This document shows positions 49,019 to 57,542 of a DNA stretch of 64,000 nucleotides, one piece after another. Position 1 is the stretch's first letter; every line of letters begins with the position of its first letter. A program made the translations under genes and the position numbers. The notes below the pieces were generated by a model that was not told where the DNA came from, made no database searches, and saw nothing but the letters and a program-made list of their open reading frames with translations. This DNA comes from Herminiimonas arsenicoxydans (GTDB taxonomy: Bacteria > Pseudomonadota > Gammaproteobacteria > Burkholderiales > Burkholderiaceae_D), in the NCBI GenBank assembly GCA_000026125.1, contig CU207211.1, positions 558,001 to 622,000 on the forward strand. Direction: 5' to 3'.

Positions 49019-49918
49019 TCAGCCCAAGGCTGCGACGACAATGCGCGTCGCGGATGCGATGATATCGTCACGAGGACGTGCCTCTTTTTCATTCTGTGTG
49101 AAGTAGATTGCGGCGACGATGGGTGCGCCTGTCGCCGGCCAGATGACACCTGCATCGTTGGTCGTGCCGTAATAACCGGTGCCGGTTTTGTCGCCGACTA
49201 TCCAGTCTTGGGGTACGCCAGCCTGCATGCGCTTGCCGCCGGTTGTGTTTCCCTTCAGCCAGTTCACCAGCTGTTCGCGTTGCGGTAGCGCCAAAGCGTC
49301 GCCAAGAGTGAGTCGCTGCACACTTTTCCCCATTGCTGCCGGCGTGGACGTATCGCGCAAGTCGCCGGGAATGGCGGTGTTCAATTCCGGCTCCCAGCGA
49401 TCAAGCCGGAAGGTATCGTCGCCGATAGTACGCGCATAGGCCGTCACCGCTGCCGGTCCACCCAGTTCTTGCATCAAAAAATTCGCCGCCGCGTTATCGC
49501 TATATTGCAACGTCGCCGCGCAAAGTTCGGCGATGCTCATGCCGTCAGCGATGTGTTTTTGTGTGATCGGAGCGTAGCCTGACTGCTCAACTTCGTCCTT
49601 GTTGTAGCGTATGCGTTTATTCAGCAGGCGCTTGTCTGTCGTGCTCTTCTGCAGGATGGCCGCAGCCACGATGGTCTTGAAGGTGCTGCACACAGGGAAG
49701 CGTTCATAGGCGCGATATTGCACGCGCATGCCGTTGCCAGTATTGAACGCCGACAAGCCCAGCCGTCCACGAGCGGAAGCCTCAAGCCTTGAGAATTCTT
49801 GCTGTATTGCGCTGCGCGAGATCCTTTGATCGCTGGCGAATGCCGGTATGGCCATACCGGCAAATGGGGTGGCGATGGCGGCCAGCAAGAGTGAACGTCT
49901 GCTTGAAAAGTGGGGCAT
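49019..49918 (-). CDS. class A serine beta-lactamase
   Basis: 299 residues. All class A motifs are intact: S78-T-F-K81 (S70xxK), S140-D-N142, E176-P-E-L-N180 (E166xxxN170) and K244-T-G246. An N-terminal twin-arginine motif (SSRRSLLLAA) suggests Tat export to the periplasm. C77 directly precedes the active Ser, as in CTX-M-, PenI- and L2-like enzymes. C238 of the KPC/SME carbapenemases is absent. The gene is convergent with the sensor kinase and has no AmpR-like neighbour. It is probably an intrinsic chromosomal enzyme; substrate range cannot be told from sequence. Confidence 0.93.
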   Translation of the reverse strand: MPHFSSRRSLLLAAIATPFAGMAIPAFASDQRISRSAIQQEFSRLEASARGRLGLSAFNTGNGMRVQYRAYERFPVCSTFKTIVAAAILQKSTTDKRLLNKRIRYNKDEVEQSGYAPITQKHIADGMSIAELCAATLQYSDNAAANFLMQELGGPAAVTAYARTIGDDTFRLDRWEPELNTAIPGDLRDTSTPAAMGKSVQRLTLGDALALPQREQLVNWLKGNTTGGKRMQAGVPQDWIVGDKTGTGYYGTTNDAGVIWPATGAPIVAAIYFTQNEKEARPRDDIIASATRIVVAALG

Positions 49919-49972
49919 GGCTTTCTCTGAAATTTTTTCGGGGACGCGGCCAAAACGTGCAGCGCAGATGGT

Positions 49973-50362
49973 TTACTCAACGGTTCTGACAAACAGGGTT
50001 TGCAGCGGCGCGTCGCCGACAACCCGGCTGCGATGGCCGTGCAAGCTGCTGTCAAAGTCTGCGCCTTCAGGCAACAGATCGTTGGAGAAGAAATGATCAC
50101 CCGCCCTGAAGATACGCGCGGTTCCATCGCGCAAGCCGATTTCCATTTCGCCGCTCAAAACCACCAGCCATTGTGCGGTCGTCGTGCAATGGAAGTCGCT
50201 GCTGACGCCCGGCGGACTGTGCCGTACCTGAAAACCGCCAGAAGGAAACAGTTCGGACAACAAGGCCTTGGGCGAACCGTCCGGTAAAGCGAGGTTTTCT
50301 TCGCGAAATTTGGCGTAACCGTCGACGTCGGTGTACAGAACGATGTGCTTGAAAGTGGTCAT
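49973..50362 (-). CDS. cupin domain protein
   Basis: 129 residues. A single cupin barrel: GGFQVRHSPPGVSSDFHCTT then WLVVLSGEMEIGLRDG and FRAGDHFFSNDLLPEG. The metal-binding His/Glu set is only partly recognisable. It may be a small dioxygenase-like or sensory protein; unknown. The ATG at 50360-50362 is preferred over a frame open to 50518. 54 bases separate it from the beta-lactamase start, so these could be co-transcribed. Confidence 0.75.
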   Translation of the reverse strand: MTTFKHIVLYTDVDGYAKFREENLALPDGSPKALLSELFPSGGFQVRHSPPGVSSDFHCTTTAQWLVVLSGEMEIGLRDGTARIFRAGDHFFSNDLLPEGADFDSSLHGHRSRVVGDAPLQTLFVRTVE

Positions 50363-50519
50363 GGCATTGTAGGAAGTAGGGAGAGAGCAATTGTAAACAA
50401 AACGAAAGGTCGCGAGTGGCCGCCTTTGCGAAGCTGAGTCATGTGGAATAGCGAGCTGGTAGCCGAATGCAATTTTTACGCATACGCAAAAACGCAAGCG
50501 AACCTGATTGAAAACCAAA

Positions 50520-50948
50520 TCAGAAATTGATCTTGACCGAAGCGGCGCTGCGTCTGGCGTCGCCGTGGAACACGGCTTCTATATTATTGCCATCGGGGTC
50601 GATGACAAAGGCGGCGTAGTAGCCGGGGTGGTAGCTGCGCAGTCCCGGCGCGCCATTATCGGTGCCACCGTTGGCTAGCGCTGCTTTGTGAAACGCCTCG
50701 ACCATGGCTTTGTTCTTGGCTTGAAATGCCAGGTGATACCGGCCGGTCAGCTTGCCTTGCGCGGCCTGGCTATCGGCGGTGGAGACGAACAGCTCGTCGG
50801 CCCAAAAATAGCCGTCGCCGCTACCGCCCAGCGGGACGTCAAGAGCATCGAGTATGGCCATATAGAATTGCTGGCTCGCCGCGAGATCGCTGACCACCAG
50901 TTGAATATGGTCTATCAAGCGACCACGATGAAGTTCTTGTGTTTCCAT
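50520..50948 (-). CDS. VOC family (glyoxalase/bleomycin resistance fold) protein
   Basis: 142 residues, one VOC domain: IDHIQLVVSDLAASQQFYMA at the start, YHLAFQAKNKAMVEAFHKAA, and YYAAFVIDPDGNNIEAVFHG at the end, with metal-site His and Glu in the usual places. Family members include glyoxalase I, dioxygenases and drug-binding proteins. The function is not known. The ATG is at 50946-50948. Confidence 0.85.
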   Translation of the reverse strand: METQELHRGRLIDHIQLVVSDLAASQQFYMAILDALDVPLGGSGDGYFWADELFVSTADSQAAQGKLTGRYHLAFQAKNKAMVEAFHKAALANGGTDNGAPGLRSYHPGYYAAFVIDPDGNNIEAVFHGDARRSAASVKINF

Positions 50949-51053
50949 AGTGCACTCCAGTCAAGATGAACGTTCCCCTGTGCTTTTATTCTAGCGCACT
51001 CTTGCGGCGCTACCGCCGTTGCAAGACGCCGGAGGAAATCTGGCGCACAAAAA

Positions 51054-51071
51054 AACCAGCCGGAGCTGGTT
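51054..51071 (-). terminator. rho-independent terminator of the 25-codon gene
   Basis: On the minus strand AACCAGC (51071-51065), a TCCG loop and GCTGGTT (51060-51054) run into five more T residues (to 51049). It lies 49 bases after the stop codon of the small ORF at 51120-51197. Confidence 0.85.
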
Positions 51072-51119
51072 GGGGGCGTCGTTGATGTTCGACAAAGCGC
51101 AACGATCTGCTCGCGCTCT

Positions 51120-51197
51120 TTAAGGATTCATGTATAAGGAAATCGCAGTGACGCCGATAACAAATATCGTAATGATAATTCTCCACTTCGTGTTCAT
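51120..51197 (-). CDS. 25-residue hydrophobic small protein
   Basis: ATG at 51195-51197, stop TAA at 51120-51122. The product MNTKWRIIITIFVIGVTAIS with tail LYMNP is a single membrane helix behind a charged N-terminus. GGAG lies six bases before the ATG, a TATACT box (51226-51231, minus strand) about 28 bases upstream could be the -10, and a good terminator follows at 51071. So a promoter, RBS, ORF and terminator fit in about 180 bases. The protein is not recognised; the transcript could also act as a small RNA. Confidence 0.6.
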   Translation of the reverse strand: MNTKWRIIITIFVIGVTAISLYMNP

Positions 51198-51485
51198 GCT
51201 TACTCCATTCGCAATTTGAGTGCGCAGTATACCCAAGCCCTATGCGCAGCGAAATATCTGTTTGCAGTGTTTGCGGGCAGGCGATGACTAACTTGCACTG
51301 AATGCCATGGTCACGCCGCTCAGTAGGCGCCCGGAGTTTGTCCTGATCGGACGGCTGACGGGTTTGCCGGCATGATCGACTTTCATATCGCGAATGTAGA
51401 GGTGGTGGCGGGGTTTGATATGTTGCAACTAGGAAACAATCCTATATAGAATGCAGCTTCAGTGTAAACAGGGAAGCGCAAAAGT

Positions 51486-52319
51486 ATGAAGGCAAGTGTT
51501 AAGGCGCGCAGCGCTGCTGCGTGTGTAGTGGCAAGTCTGTTTTTGTTTGGTTGCGGCAGTGGCGAGGGCATAGACGCCAAACTCGCCAGCGAATCTGAAG
51601 CGGCCTACCGCACTTCATTAAACAAGGCATGGTTAAAGATGTCGGCCGAAGAGCAAAGCTCCTATAACTGGGCGGTCAACAACCTGAGCCTGGATATGTT
51701 CCTGGTCAAGTATCCGAATGCCACGCCGCGTGAAGTCATCAATCGCCAGGCGGATGAATACATCAAGGCTGTCAGCGAACGGATAGCGACGACGACCGCA
51801 GAGTACGCGCAGCAAAAGAAAACGCTGGATGAGCAAGAGGCGATCCTGGCACAAGTCGATGCCGAGCTGGGCAAGATCACGGCTTCGTCTATCGCCATCG
51901 TGCGTGGTACTTCCTTTGGTGATCCGGAGATACGCTACACCGTGACCAATAACAGTCGCTTCAATGTTTCCAAAGCCTATCTGGATGCATGGGTATTCGT
52001 CGATGGCGAGCAAAAATCCAGTCGCAGCTGCCGTGTCTTCGGTTACTTCAAAAGTGACGGTGGCCTGAGTGCAGGTAAAACTCTAAGTACCAGACATAGT
52101 TTGTTCAGCGGTTGCGACGCATGGAAGACACTGGAAGTAAAAAATGCCAAACAACTGCAATATCAAATGGAAATCGACAAGGCGAGCGTAGAAGACTTCG
52201 GTGAACGCAAGATACGCCCGACATACTCACCGACCAGAGCGGACTATGAAAAGCAGTTGAAACAGGATGCGGAGAATGTTGCGGCAGTGGTCAAGCTCAA
52301 AGCTGATTTGAAAAAATAA
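51486..52319 (+). CDS. hypothetical lipoprotein
   Basis: 277 residues. Signal peptide with an LFGC lipobox (C23). A central coiled coil (about 93-130, rich in Glu/Gln/Lys) is followed by a beta-rich domain with VTNNSRFNVSKAYLDAWVFV and two Cys (SCRVFGYF, FSGCDAWKT) that could pair. The tail is helical and lysine-rich. Not recognised beyond 'lipoprotein'; probably periplasmic, inner or outer membrane anchored (residue +2 is Gly). Stand-alone gene. Confidence 0.75.
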   Translation: MKASVKARSAAACVVASLFLFGCGSGEGIDAKLASESEAAYRTSLNKAWLKMSAEEQSSYNWAVNNLSLDMFLVKYPNATPREVINRQADEYIKAVSERIATTTAEYAQQKKTLDEQEAILAQVDAELGKITASSIAIVRGTSFGDPEIRYTVTNNSRFNVSKAYLDAWVFVDGEQKSSRSCRVFGYFKSDGGLSAGKTLSTRHSLFSGCDAWKTLEVKNAKQLQYQMEIDKASVEDFGERKIRPTYSPTRADYEKQLKQDAENVAAVVKLKADLKK

Positions 52320-52339
52320 ATGTTGCGAGACAGTGGCTG

Positions 52340-52364
52340 CCTGACGCACACGAACTGCGTCAGG
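52340..52364. terminator. hairpin after the lipoprotein gene
   Basis: CCTGACGCA (52340-52348) and TGCGTCAGG (52356-52364) pair perfectly with a 7-base loop, 20 bases after the lipoprotein stop. There is no T tract. Confidence 0.5.
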
Positions 52365-52461
52365 AGCTGGTTGCCGAAGCCGTTTATGCCTTGGCAGCCA
52401 TCGCTGCGCACAGGATCATCAATCCCGGCAAAGTCAGCTCCACATGAATGATCATCGTCAC

Positions 52462-52842
52462 CTATGCGGCAGCGAAGCGCTGCTGCAGATAGGCAATGAT
52501 CTCGCGCGAGTCGTACAGCCAGCGCGTCTTGTTCTCTTCGTCGGTAATTCTCAGGCACGGCACCTTGCTGCTGCCGCCTTGCGTCAACAGGGCCTGGCGA
52601 TTTTCTGTCGAATGCTGTGCATCCCGCAGCTCCACCTTCAATGCAAGCCGACGCAACTCCTGACGCACCTTGATGGAAAACGGACAGGTACGGAATTGAT
52701 ACAAGGCCAATTGCCGGCACTCCGCATCGACGCGCGCCTGATCGGCTGCGCTGCGCACCAGGCCCTTCGGTTTGGTCATTTGCTCATGCAAGAGGACAAA
52801 AGGGCCAAGAATCAGACGTACCAGTTTAAAAAAATATTTCAT
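52462..52842 (-). CDS. glutaredoxin/GST N-terminal domain protein
   Basis: 126 residues. A hydrophobic N-terminal stretch (KYFFKLVRLILGPFVLLHE) is followed by a thioredoxin-fold domain with YQFRTCPFSIKVRQELRRL, active-site C53-P-F-S, the cis-Pro in SSKVPCLRI and the glutathione-binding LYDSREIIAYL. It lacks the helical GST C-terminal domain, so it is more like a monothiol glutaredoxin, perhaps tethered to the membrane. The ATG at 52840-52842 is preferred to the TTG at 52845. Confidence 0.85.
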   Translation of the reverse strand: MKYFFKLVRLILGPFVLLHEQMTKPKGLVRSAADQARVDAECRQLALYQFRTCPFSIKVRQELRRLALKVELRDAQHSTENRQALLTQGGSSKVPCLRITDEENKTRWLYDSREIIAYLQQRFAAA

Positions 52843-52957
52843 CAATGCCTTATGGTGATTCGAGTGCGGGATAGTAATAGGTCAATCAGGCAGTCGGGTG
52901 GGTGGAGTGTACGTTATTTGTTGTCTGATATTTTCTATGAGGCGAGTTGGTCACATG

Positions 52958-53131
52958 TCATGTGACTGGATTAACAAATATCGAGCCCGACCTCTTTAAT
53001 TCTTCGCGATGAACGGCGCGCTGTGCATGTAGTAGTCCGTGTTTTTTTTCAAAATACATTACGCGAAAACTGCCGATGATCAGAATCAGAATGGCGAATA
53101 CGCTGTAGATAGTGTTGTAGCGCTGGTTTTT
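52958..53131 (-). pseudogene. possible remnant of a small membrane protein gene
   Basis: A 57-codon open frame without a start codon: KNQRYNTIYSVFAILILIIG then SFRVMYFEKKHGLLHAQRAV and a polar tail ending NPVT. It has one clear membrane helix. The codon before it is TAA, directly next to a run of seven A on this strand, where a frameshift could have removed the start. A perfect inverted repeat (GTCACATG-T-CATGTGAC, 52950-52966) overlaps its stop. Confidence 0.3.
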
Positions 53132-53228
53132 TTATGAAGATCAGTGTTAATGGTTACTTTAGTCTTGGCATTTTCATCGCGAAAGCGATGAGATGAAGAA
53201 AGCTGCTCAAGCATTCATTAGCGATTTT

Positions 53229-54653
53229 TTAAATATCTAAACGGCTTTGAGCCGTGTAAACCACTGGTGATGGTGGGGTGTTTATCAATTGGTAAGCTGC
53301 GGTGTAGCGAGTGGTGTTTGGAACCAGCTCAATTAATTTATTTTGCATCATCCTTTGGAAAACTCGTTTCATCTGATTTTCTGAGCCGATAAAACAAATT
53401 TCTCGTGCTTGTTTGTTTGTAATCTTGGAGTTGTGAGTAATAAAATCCAATATCAGTTCTTCAGGGGTTGCGAGGGATTCATGTTTCAAAATTACTTTTA
53501 CATACCCGCCATCTTGGCTAATAAAGGGAGGCTTCAATCGCATGTTTCTCATAGCTTCAAAAGCAGTATTCAAGCCTTCACCAACATCCTTATTAGGTGG
53601 ATTAGGAAACTTGTTCATCAACCTCACAAGCATCGGGTTTCTAGCAAAACGCTCCATTAGAATATTCTGTGGAGTGATATGCGCCGGGAGTGTTCCGGGA
53701 CTTTTGACTTCTACTCGATTATCAAAAATTGTGATGTGTATGTCGTCCGTAATTGAATAGTCACGATGTAAGACACCATTGGTGATAATTTCGTGCAGCG
53801 CTTCTTGCGGATAAGTTATTTTTTCTAGTCCGTTTGATGTGTTAACTCGAACCGACTCAATAATTTCGGTCGTTCTTCTTACCGCATCGGTTATTTGTAC
53901 GTACGCATGGCCTTCGATAGATATCGGGTCAAAGGAAAGGGTCTCTCTTGATCCTTCTTCTGCTGAAGTTTGATAACGATACAATTTAATGCCACATCGT
54001 TTTGGAATTGCTGCTTGCGGCTCGTCAGCGTATAAAATGATCGCTCCGACAGTTGGTAGATCATTTTGTATCGCAAATTGCTTTTTCAGCCAATCTTGCG
54101 GTTCCGCAGATGGAACAACTTCCAACATGAATTCAATAATCGCGCTCGAATTCGTTACTGTTTCGGCGGGTACGTTGACTGTTTCATTCTCAAAGGTTGT
54201 CAACCCTTTATTTCTTTTTAATAGAACAAGTCCTTCTTCAGAGCTTACAGGAAGATTCTGTGCTCCACGACGAAGATAGACTGTTCCATCAGTGGCGGGA
54301 ACTAGATCGCGAGTTTTTTTAATCTCAGCTTTTAAAACTAAGCCGTCTTTTCCTCGAGAAGACAAGAAAACGAGACGAATATTGTTGCCGATTGGGAATA
54401 GTTTTTCAAAGGCTTGAATATGCCCATTCCCACCTTCAACATTTGGAAAGCCAAGCCATACTCGATCTAGGTCGCTTTCACCAATACCAATGTATAGGTC
54501 GCCACCCTCAGCATTCGCAAACGCAGACATTGTTCGCGTCAATTTTCCGGGGGCGATATCGATTCGTTTCAGATCACAAAAATGCCCCTCATCTAGGGAC
54601 ATTATTTTTTGTGCTTCATCTTCTGAGATGTCGACTATTTCGATGGTTTCCAT
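53229..54653 (-). CDS. AlbA_2 (Schlafen-like) DNA-binding / RecG-like ATPase protein
   Basis: 474 residues. An AlbA_2 domain covers about 10-145 (FCDLKRIDI, TMSAFANAEGGDLYIGIGES), followed by a GHKL ATPase-like domain (HATPase_c_4) with EALHEIITNGVLHRDYS at 284-300 and DVGEGLNTAFEAM near 356-369, then a winged-helix end. Relatives are called transcriptional regulators or RecG-like helicases; AlbA_2 proteins also occur in anti-phage loci. The gene is clearly more AT-rich than its neighbours and starts 11 bases after the glnS stop, so it may be read through from glnS. Signs point to acquisition by transfer. Confidence 0.82.
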   Translation of the reverse strand: METIEIVDISEDEAQKIMSLDEGHFCDLKRIDIAPGKLTRTMSAFANAEGGDLYIGIGESDLDRVWLGFPNVEGGNGHIQAFEKLFPIGNNIRLVFLSSRGKDGLVLKAEIKKTRDLVPATDGTVYLRRGAQNLPVSSEEGLVLLKRNKGLTTFENETVNVPAETVTNSSAIIEFMLEVVPSAEPQDWLKKQFAIQNDLPTVGAIILYADEPQAAIPKRCGIKLYRYQTSAEEGSRETLSFDPISIEGHAYVQITDAVRRTTEIIESVRVNTSNGLEKITYPQEALHEIITNGVLHRDYSITDDIHITIFDNRVEVKSPGTLPAHITPQNILMERFARNPMLVRLMNKFPNPPNKDVGEGLNTAFEAMRNMRLKPPFISQDGGYVKVILKHESLATPEELILDFITHNSKITNKQAREICFIGSENQMKRVFQRMMQNKLIELVPNTTRYTAAYQLINTPPSPVVYTAQSRLDI

Positions 54654-54664
54654 AAGCTTTTAAG

Positions 54665-56413
54665 TTACTTCCCCCAACTATCCTTCAACGTCACCACCCG
54701 ATTAAACACAGGCTTCCCAGCCTTGCTGTCCACACGATCCGCAACAAAATATCCATGACGTTCAAACTGCAGCTTCTCATCTGCTTGCACTGCTGACACG
54801 CCCGGTTCTACATACGCAGTAATCACTTCCTTCGAGTTCGGATTCAGCGCCAGTTTGAAATCCTTGCCACCTGCATCCGGATGCGCATCGGTGAAGAGGC
54901 GGTCGTACAAGCGTACTTCGGCTTCGAGTGCGTGCGCGGCGCTGACCCAGTGCAGGTTGCCTTTGACCTTGTAATTGGCGGAGCCTTCGGTGCCGGATTT
55001 GCTGTCGGGGAAATAGGTGCAATGGACGGCGATGATGTTGCCGTCTGCATCCTTGTCCGCGCCTACGCATTCAACGACGTAGCCGTAACGCAGGCGTACC
55101 TTGTTGCCCGGGAAGAGGCGGAAGTAGCCTTTGCTTGGCACTTCCATGAAGTCTTCCTGTTCTATCCACAGTTCCTTGCTGATCGGGAAAGTACGGTTGC
55201 CGCGTTCCGGATGGTGCGGGTGAACGGGCGCGGTACATTCGACTGTTTCGTCTTCCGGGAAATTGTCGATGATCAGTTTGAGCGGACGCAGTACGGCGAT
55301 GGCGCGTGGTGCTTTGTCGTCGAGGTCGTCGCGCAGTGCACCTTCGAGCGTGCTCATGTCGATCCAGCTGTCGACCTTGGCGACACCGATGCGTTCTGCA
55401 AAAAGTTGAATCGATGCCGGCGTGTAGCCGCGACGGCGGATGCCGACGATGGTAGGCATCCGCGGATCGTCCCAGCCGTCGACGATGTTTTCTTCCACCA
55501 GTTGCAGCAGCTTGCGCTTGCTGGTGATCGCGTAGGTCAGGTTGAGGCGGGCGAATTCGTATTGGTGCGGCAGCGGCTTGGTGAAGAAACCGCCTTCTGC
55601 CAGACGTTCCAGTACCCAGTCGTAGAACGGACGGTGATCCTGGAATTCCAGCGTGCAGATCGAGTGCGTGATGTTTTCTATCGCGTCTTCGATCGGGTGC
55701 GCGTAGTCGTACATCGGGTAGACGCACCATGCGTCGCCGGTGCGATGGTGATGCGCGTGACGGATGCGGTAGATCGCGGGGTCGCGCATGTTCATGTTGG
55801 GCGAGGCCATGTCGATCTTGGCGCGCACGATGTGTTCGCCATCTTTGAATTCGCCGGCCTTCATGCGGCGGAACAGGTCCAGCGATTCTGCCGCAGGGCG
55901 ATCGCGGAAAGGCGAGTTCTTGCCGGCTTCGCCGAAGTTGCCGCGATTCTTCGCCATGTCGTCAGCGGATTGGCTGTCGACGTAGGCGTGACCGGCGGTA
56001 ATCAGGTATTCGGCCATTGCATACAGCTGGTCGAAGTAGTCGCTGGCGAAGTACAGGTGTTCCTTGTCGCCGACGTGCCAGTCGAAGCCCAGCCATTTGA
56101 CGCTGTCGATGATGGTGTCGACGTATTCCTGTTCTTCCTTGGTCGGATTGGTGTCGTCGAAGCGCAGGTTGCAGCGGCCGGCGTAATCGCGCGCCAGGCC
56201 GAAGTTCAGGCAGATCGATTTGGCGTGGCCGATGTGCAGGTAACCGTTAGGTTCCGGCGGGAAGCGGGTGATGACTGTTGGCAGCGGCTGGCCGTCCTTG
56301 TCCACACGTTTTTCGTGTTTGCCGGCGGCGAGGTCGGCTTCGATGATGCCGCGCAGGAAATTGGAAGAGGCCGGGGTCGGATTGGTGCTGCCGTTTTTTG
56401 TATCGTTGCTCAT
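54665..56413 (-). CDS. glnS: glutaminyl-tRNA synthetase
   Basis: 582 residues, close to the usual length. Class I signature: [20 protein letters not shown] (HIGH) and [11 protein letters not shown] (KMSKS variant), with the class Ib anticodon-binding beta barrels in the C-terminal half ([23 protein letters not shown]). It charges tRNA-Gln in the cytoplasm; its presence means Gln-tRNA need not be made by the amidotransferase route. The ATG is at 56411-56413. Followed closely by the AlbA_2 gene. Confidence 0.98.
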   Translation of the reverse strand: MSNDTKNGSTNPTPASSNFLRGIIEADLAAGKHEKRVDKDGQPLPTVITRFPPEPNGYLHIGHAKSICLNFGLARDYAGRCNLRFDDTNPTKEEQEYVDTIIDSVKWLGFDWHVGDKEHLYFASDYFDQLYAMAEYLITAGHAYVDSQSADDMAKNRGNFGEAGKNSPFRDRPAAESLDLFRRMKAGEFKDGEHIVRAKIDMASPNMNMRDPAIYRIRHAHHHRTGDAWCVYPMYDYAHPIEDAIENITHSICTLEFQDHRPFYDWVLERLAEGGFFTKPLPHQYEFARLNLTYAITSKRKLLQLVEENIVDGWDDPRMPTIVGIRRRGYTPASIQLFAERIGVAKVDSWIDMSTLEGALRDDLDDKAPRAIAVLRPLKLIIDNFPEDETVECTAPVHPHHPERGNRTFPISKELWIEQEDFMEVPSKGYFRLFPGNKVRLRYGYVVECVGADKDADGNIIAVHCTYFPDSKSGTEGSANYKVKGNLHWVSAAHALEAEVRLYDRLFTDAHPDAGGKDFKLALNPNSKEVITAYVEPGVSAVQADEKLQFERHGYFVADRVDSKAGKPVFNRVVTLKDSWGK

Positions 56414-56585
56414 GAGTGCTTGTGCCTGCTTTTAAGTGCGCAATGTTGCGAAGTAAAAGGCATTTTACCGTAGCAGGCAGCGCGATTGCCGCATAAATGG
56501 CGCTGCCGCACAAACATCGGTTTTGGCCGTCATTGCCGCCTGCGCGGAAATGACGGCATGGAGGGAATGGAAGCCGGCCTTGCGC

Positions 56586-57296
56586 TTATGCGGCCTGCGC
56601 GGCCCTGTGGGTTCTCTTGATCACGCCGCGCTCTATATACATCAGGTAGAGCAGGATGCAGATAGGCAGCAGCAGCGCGTAGAAGCCGGCAAACTTGTAG
56701 GCGAAGGCTGCACCGACCGCGCCGATGGCGAAGGCCACTACGGGCCACAGGAATTTGACGCAGCGGCGCTTGACGTTCTCATCCGCTGCGCCGCGGAGGA
56801 CGTCGACCGAATCGATGACGAGCTGGGTGACGTTACCCGTCATCATCGCTGTCGGGACGAAATGTGGCAGCAGCAACCGGCCGGCTGCGCTGTGTGCGCC
56901 CATGGCCATCGAACCTATGACGCCGGCGATTTCCGCCATGAGCGTGGGGTCGGAACCGATCGGGCTGGCCATGGTGCCGGTCACGAGGAAGGCGATCAGC
57001 AAGACGAGTTGCAGGATGTAGGCGTACCACAGCGCATGCAGTTTGAATTTCAACAGCACAGCGACCATCAGGCGGGTGAACACGACGCCGAAAACGAAGG
57101 CAGGGAAGGCGAGAATTTTGAGGAGGAGCGAGCCACCCTGCGGGTTGGCCAGTTCCGAGCCGATCAACACAAAGTTGCCGGTGACATGGGCAGTAAACAA
57201 TCCAAACAGTGCGACGAAACCTAGGGTATCCACATATCCCGCGAGAAAACCGAGGCTGATGTTTTGAGTTTTGTGACGAACTTCACTGCGTTTCAT
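56586..57296 (-). CDS. DUF1275 (YoaK) family membrane protein
   Basis: 236 residues with six or seven membrane segments. The family pattern SLGFLAGYVDTLGFVALFGL followed by FTAHVTGNFVLIGSE and NTxR-like GAHSAAGRLLLP is visible. Function not known; it is a putative transporter or channel. An 8-bp hairpin (ATGCAGGA-ATAC-TCCTGCAT, 57314-57333) sits upstream of its start in the leader. Confidence 0.85.
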   Translation of the reverse strand: MKRSEVRHKTQNISLGFLAGYVDTLGFVALFGLFTAHVTGNFVLIGSELANPQGGSLLLKILAFPAFVFGVVFTRLMVAVLLKFKLHALWYAYILQLVLLIAFLVTGTMASPIGSDPTLMAEIAGVIGSMAMGAHSAAGRLLLPHFVPTAMMTGNVTQLVIDSVDVLRGAADENVKRRCVKFLWPVVAFAIGAVGAAFAYKFAGFYALLLPICILLYLMYIERGVIKRTHRAAQAA

Positions 57297-57493
57297 TGAC
57301 TCTCCAGTATTCGATGCAGGAATACTCCTGCATGACCATCATTGCTTCCTGATGAGAACCCGAACAGCCGACGCAACACGAAAGGCGGGAATCGTGCGCG
57401 CAAGGCGTTCGGCCCAAGCCGAAGATCATCTTCTCACAAAGAAATGACACTGGTATGACGGGAGCCTTCCATATGCCGCAAATGCAGACAAAT

Positions 57494-57522
57494 GCTCCGA
57501 CCTGCGTGCGCAATGTCGGAGC
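57494..57522 (-). terminator. hairpin after ggt
   Basis: GCTCCGAC (57494-57501) and GTCGGAGC (57515-57522) can pair over a 13-base loop, beginning 20 bases past the ggt stop. No T tract. Confidence 0.4.
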
Positions 57523-57542
57523 CGTGCAAGAACGGGATGACG

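Noticed and set aside
49919..49972. AmpR-type control region for the beta-lactamase
   Set aside because: No divergent LysR gene; the upstream neighbour is a co-directional cupin gene 54 bases away.
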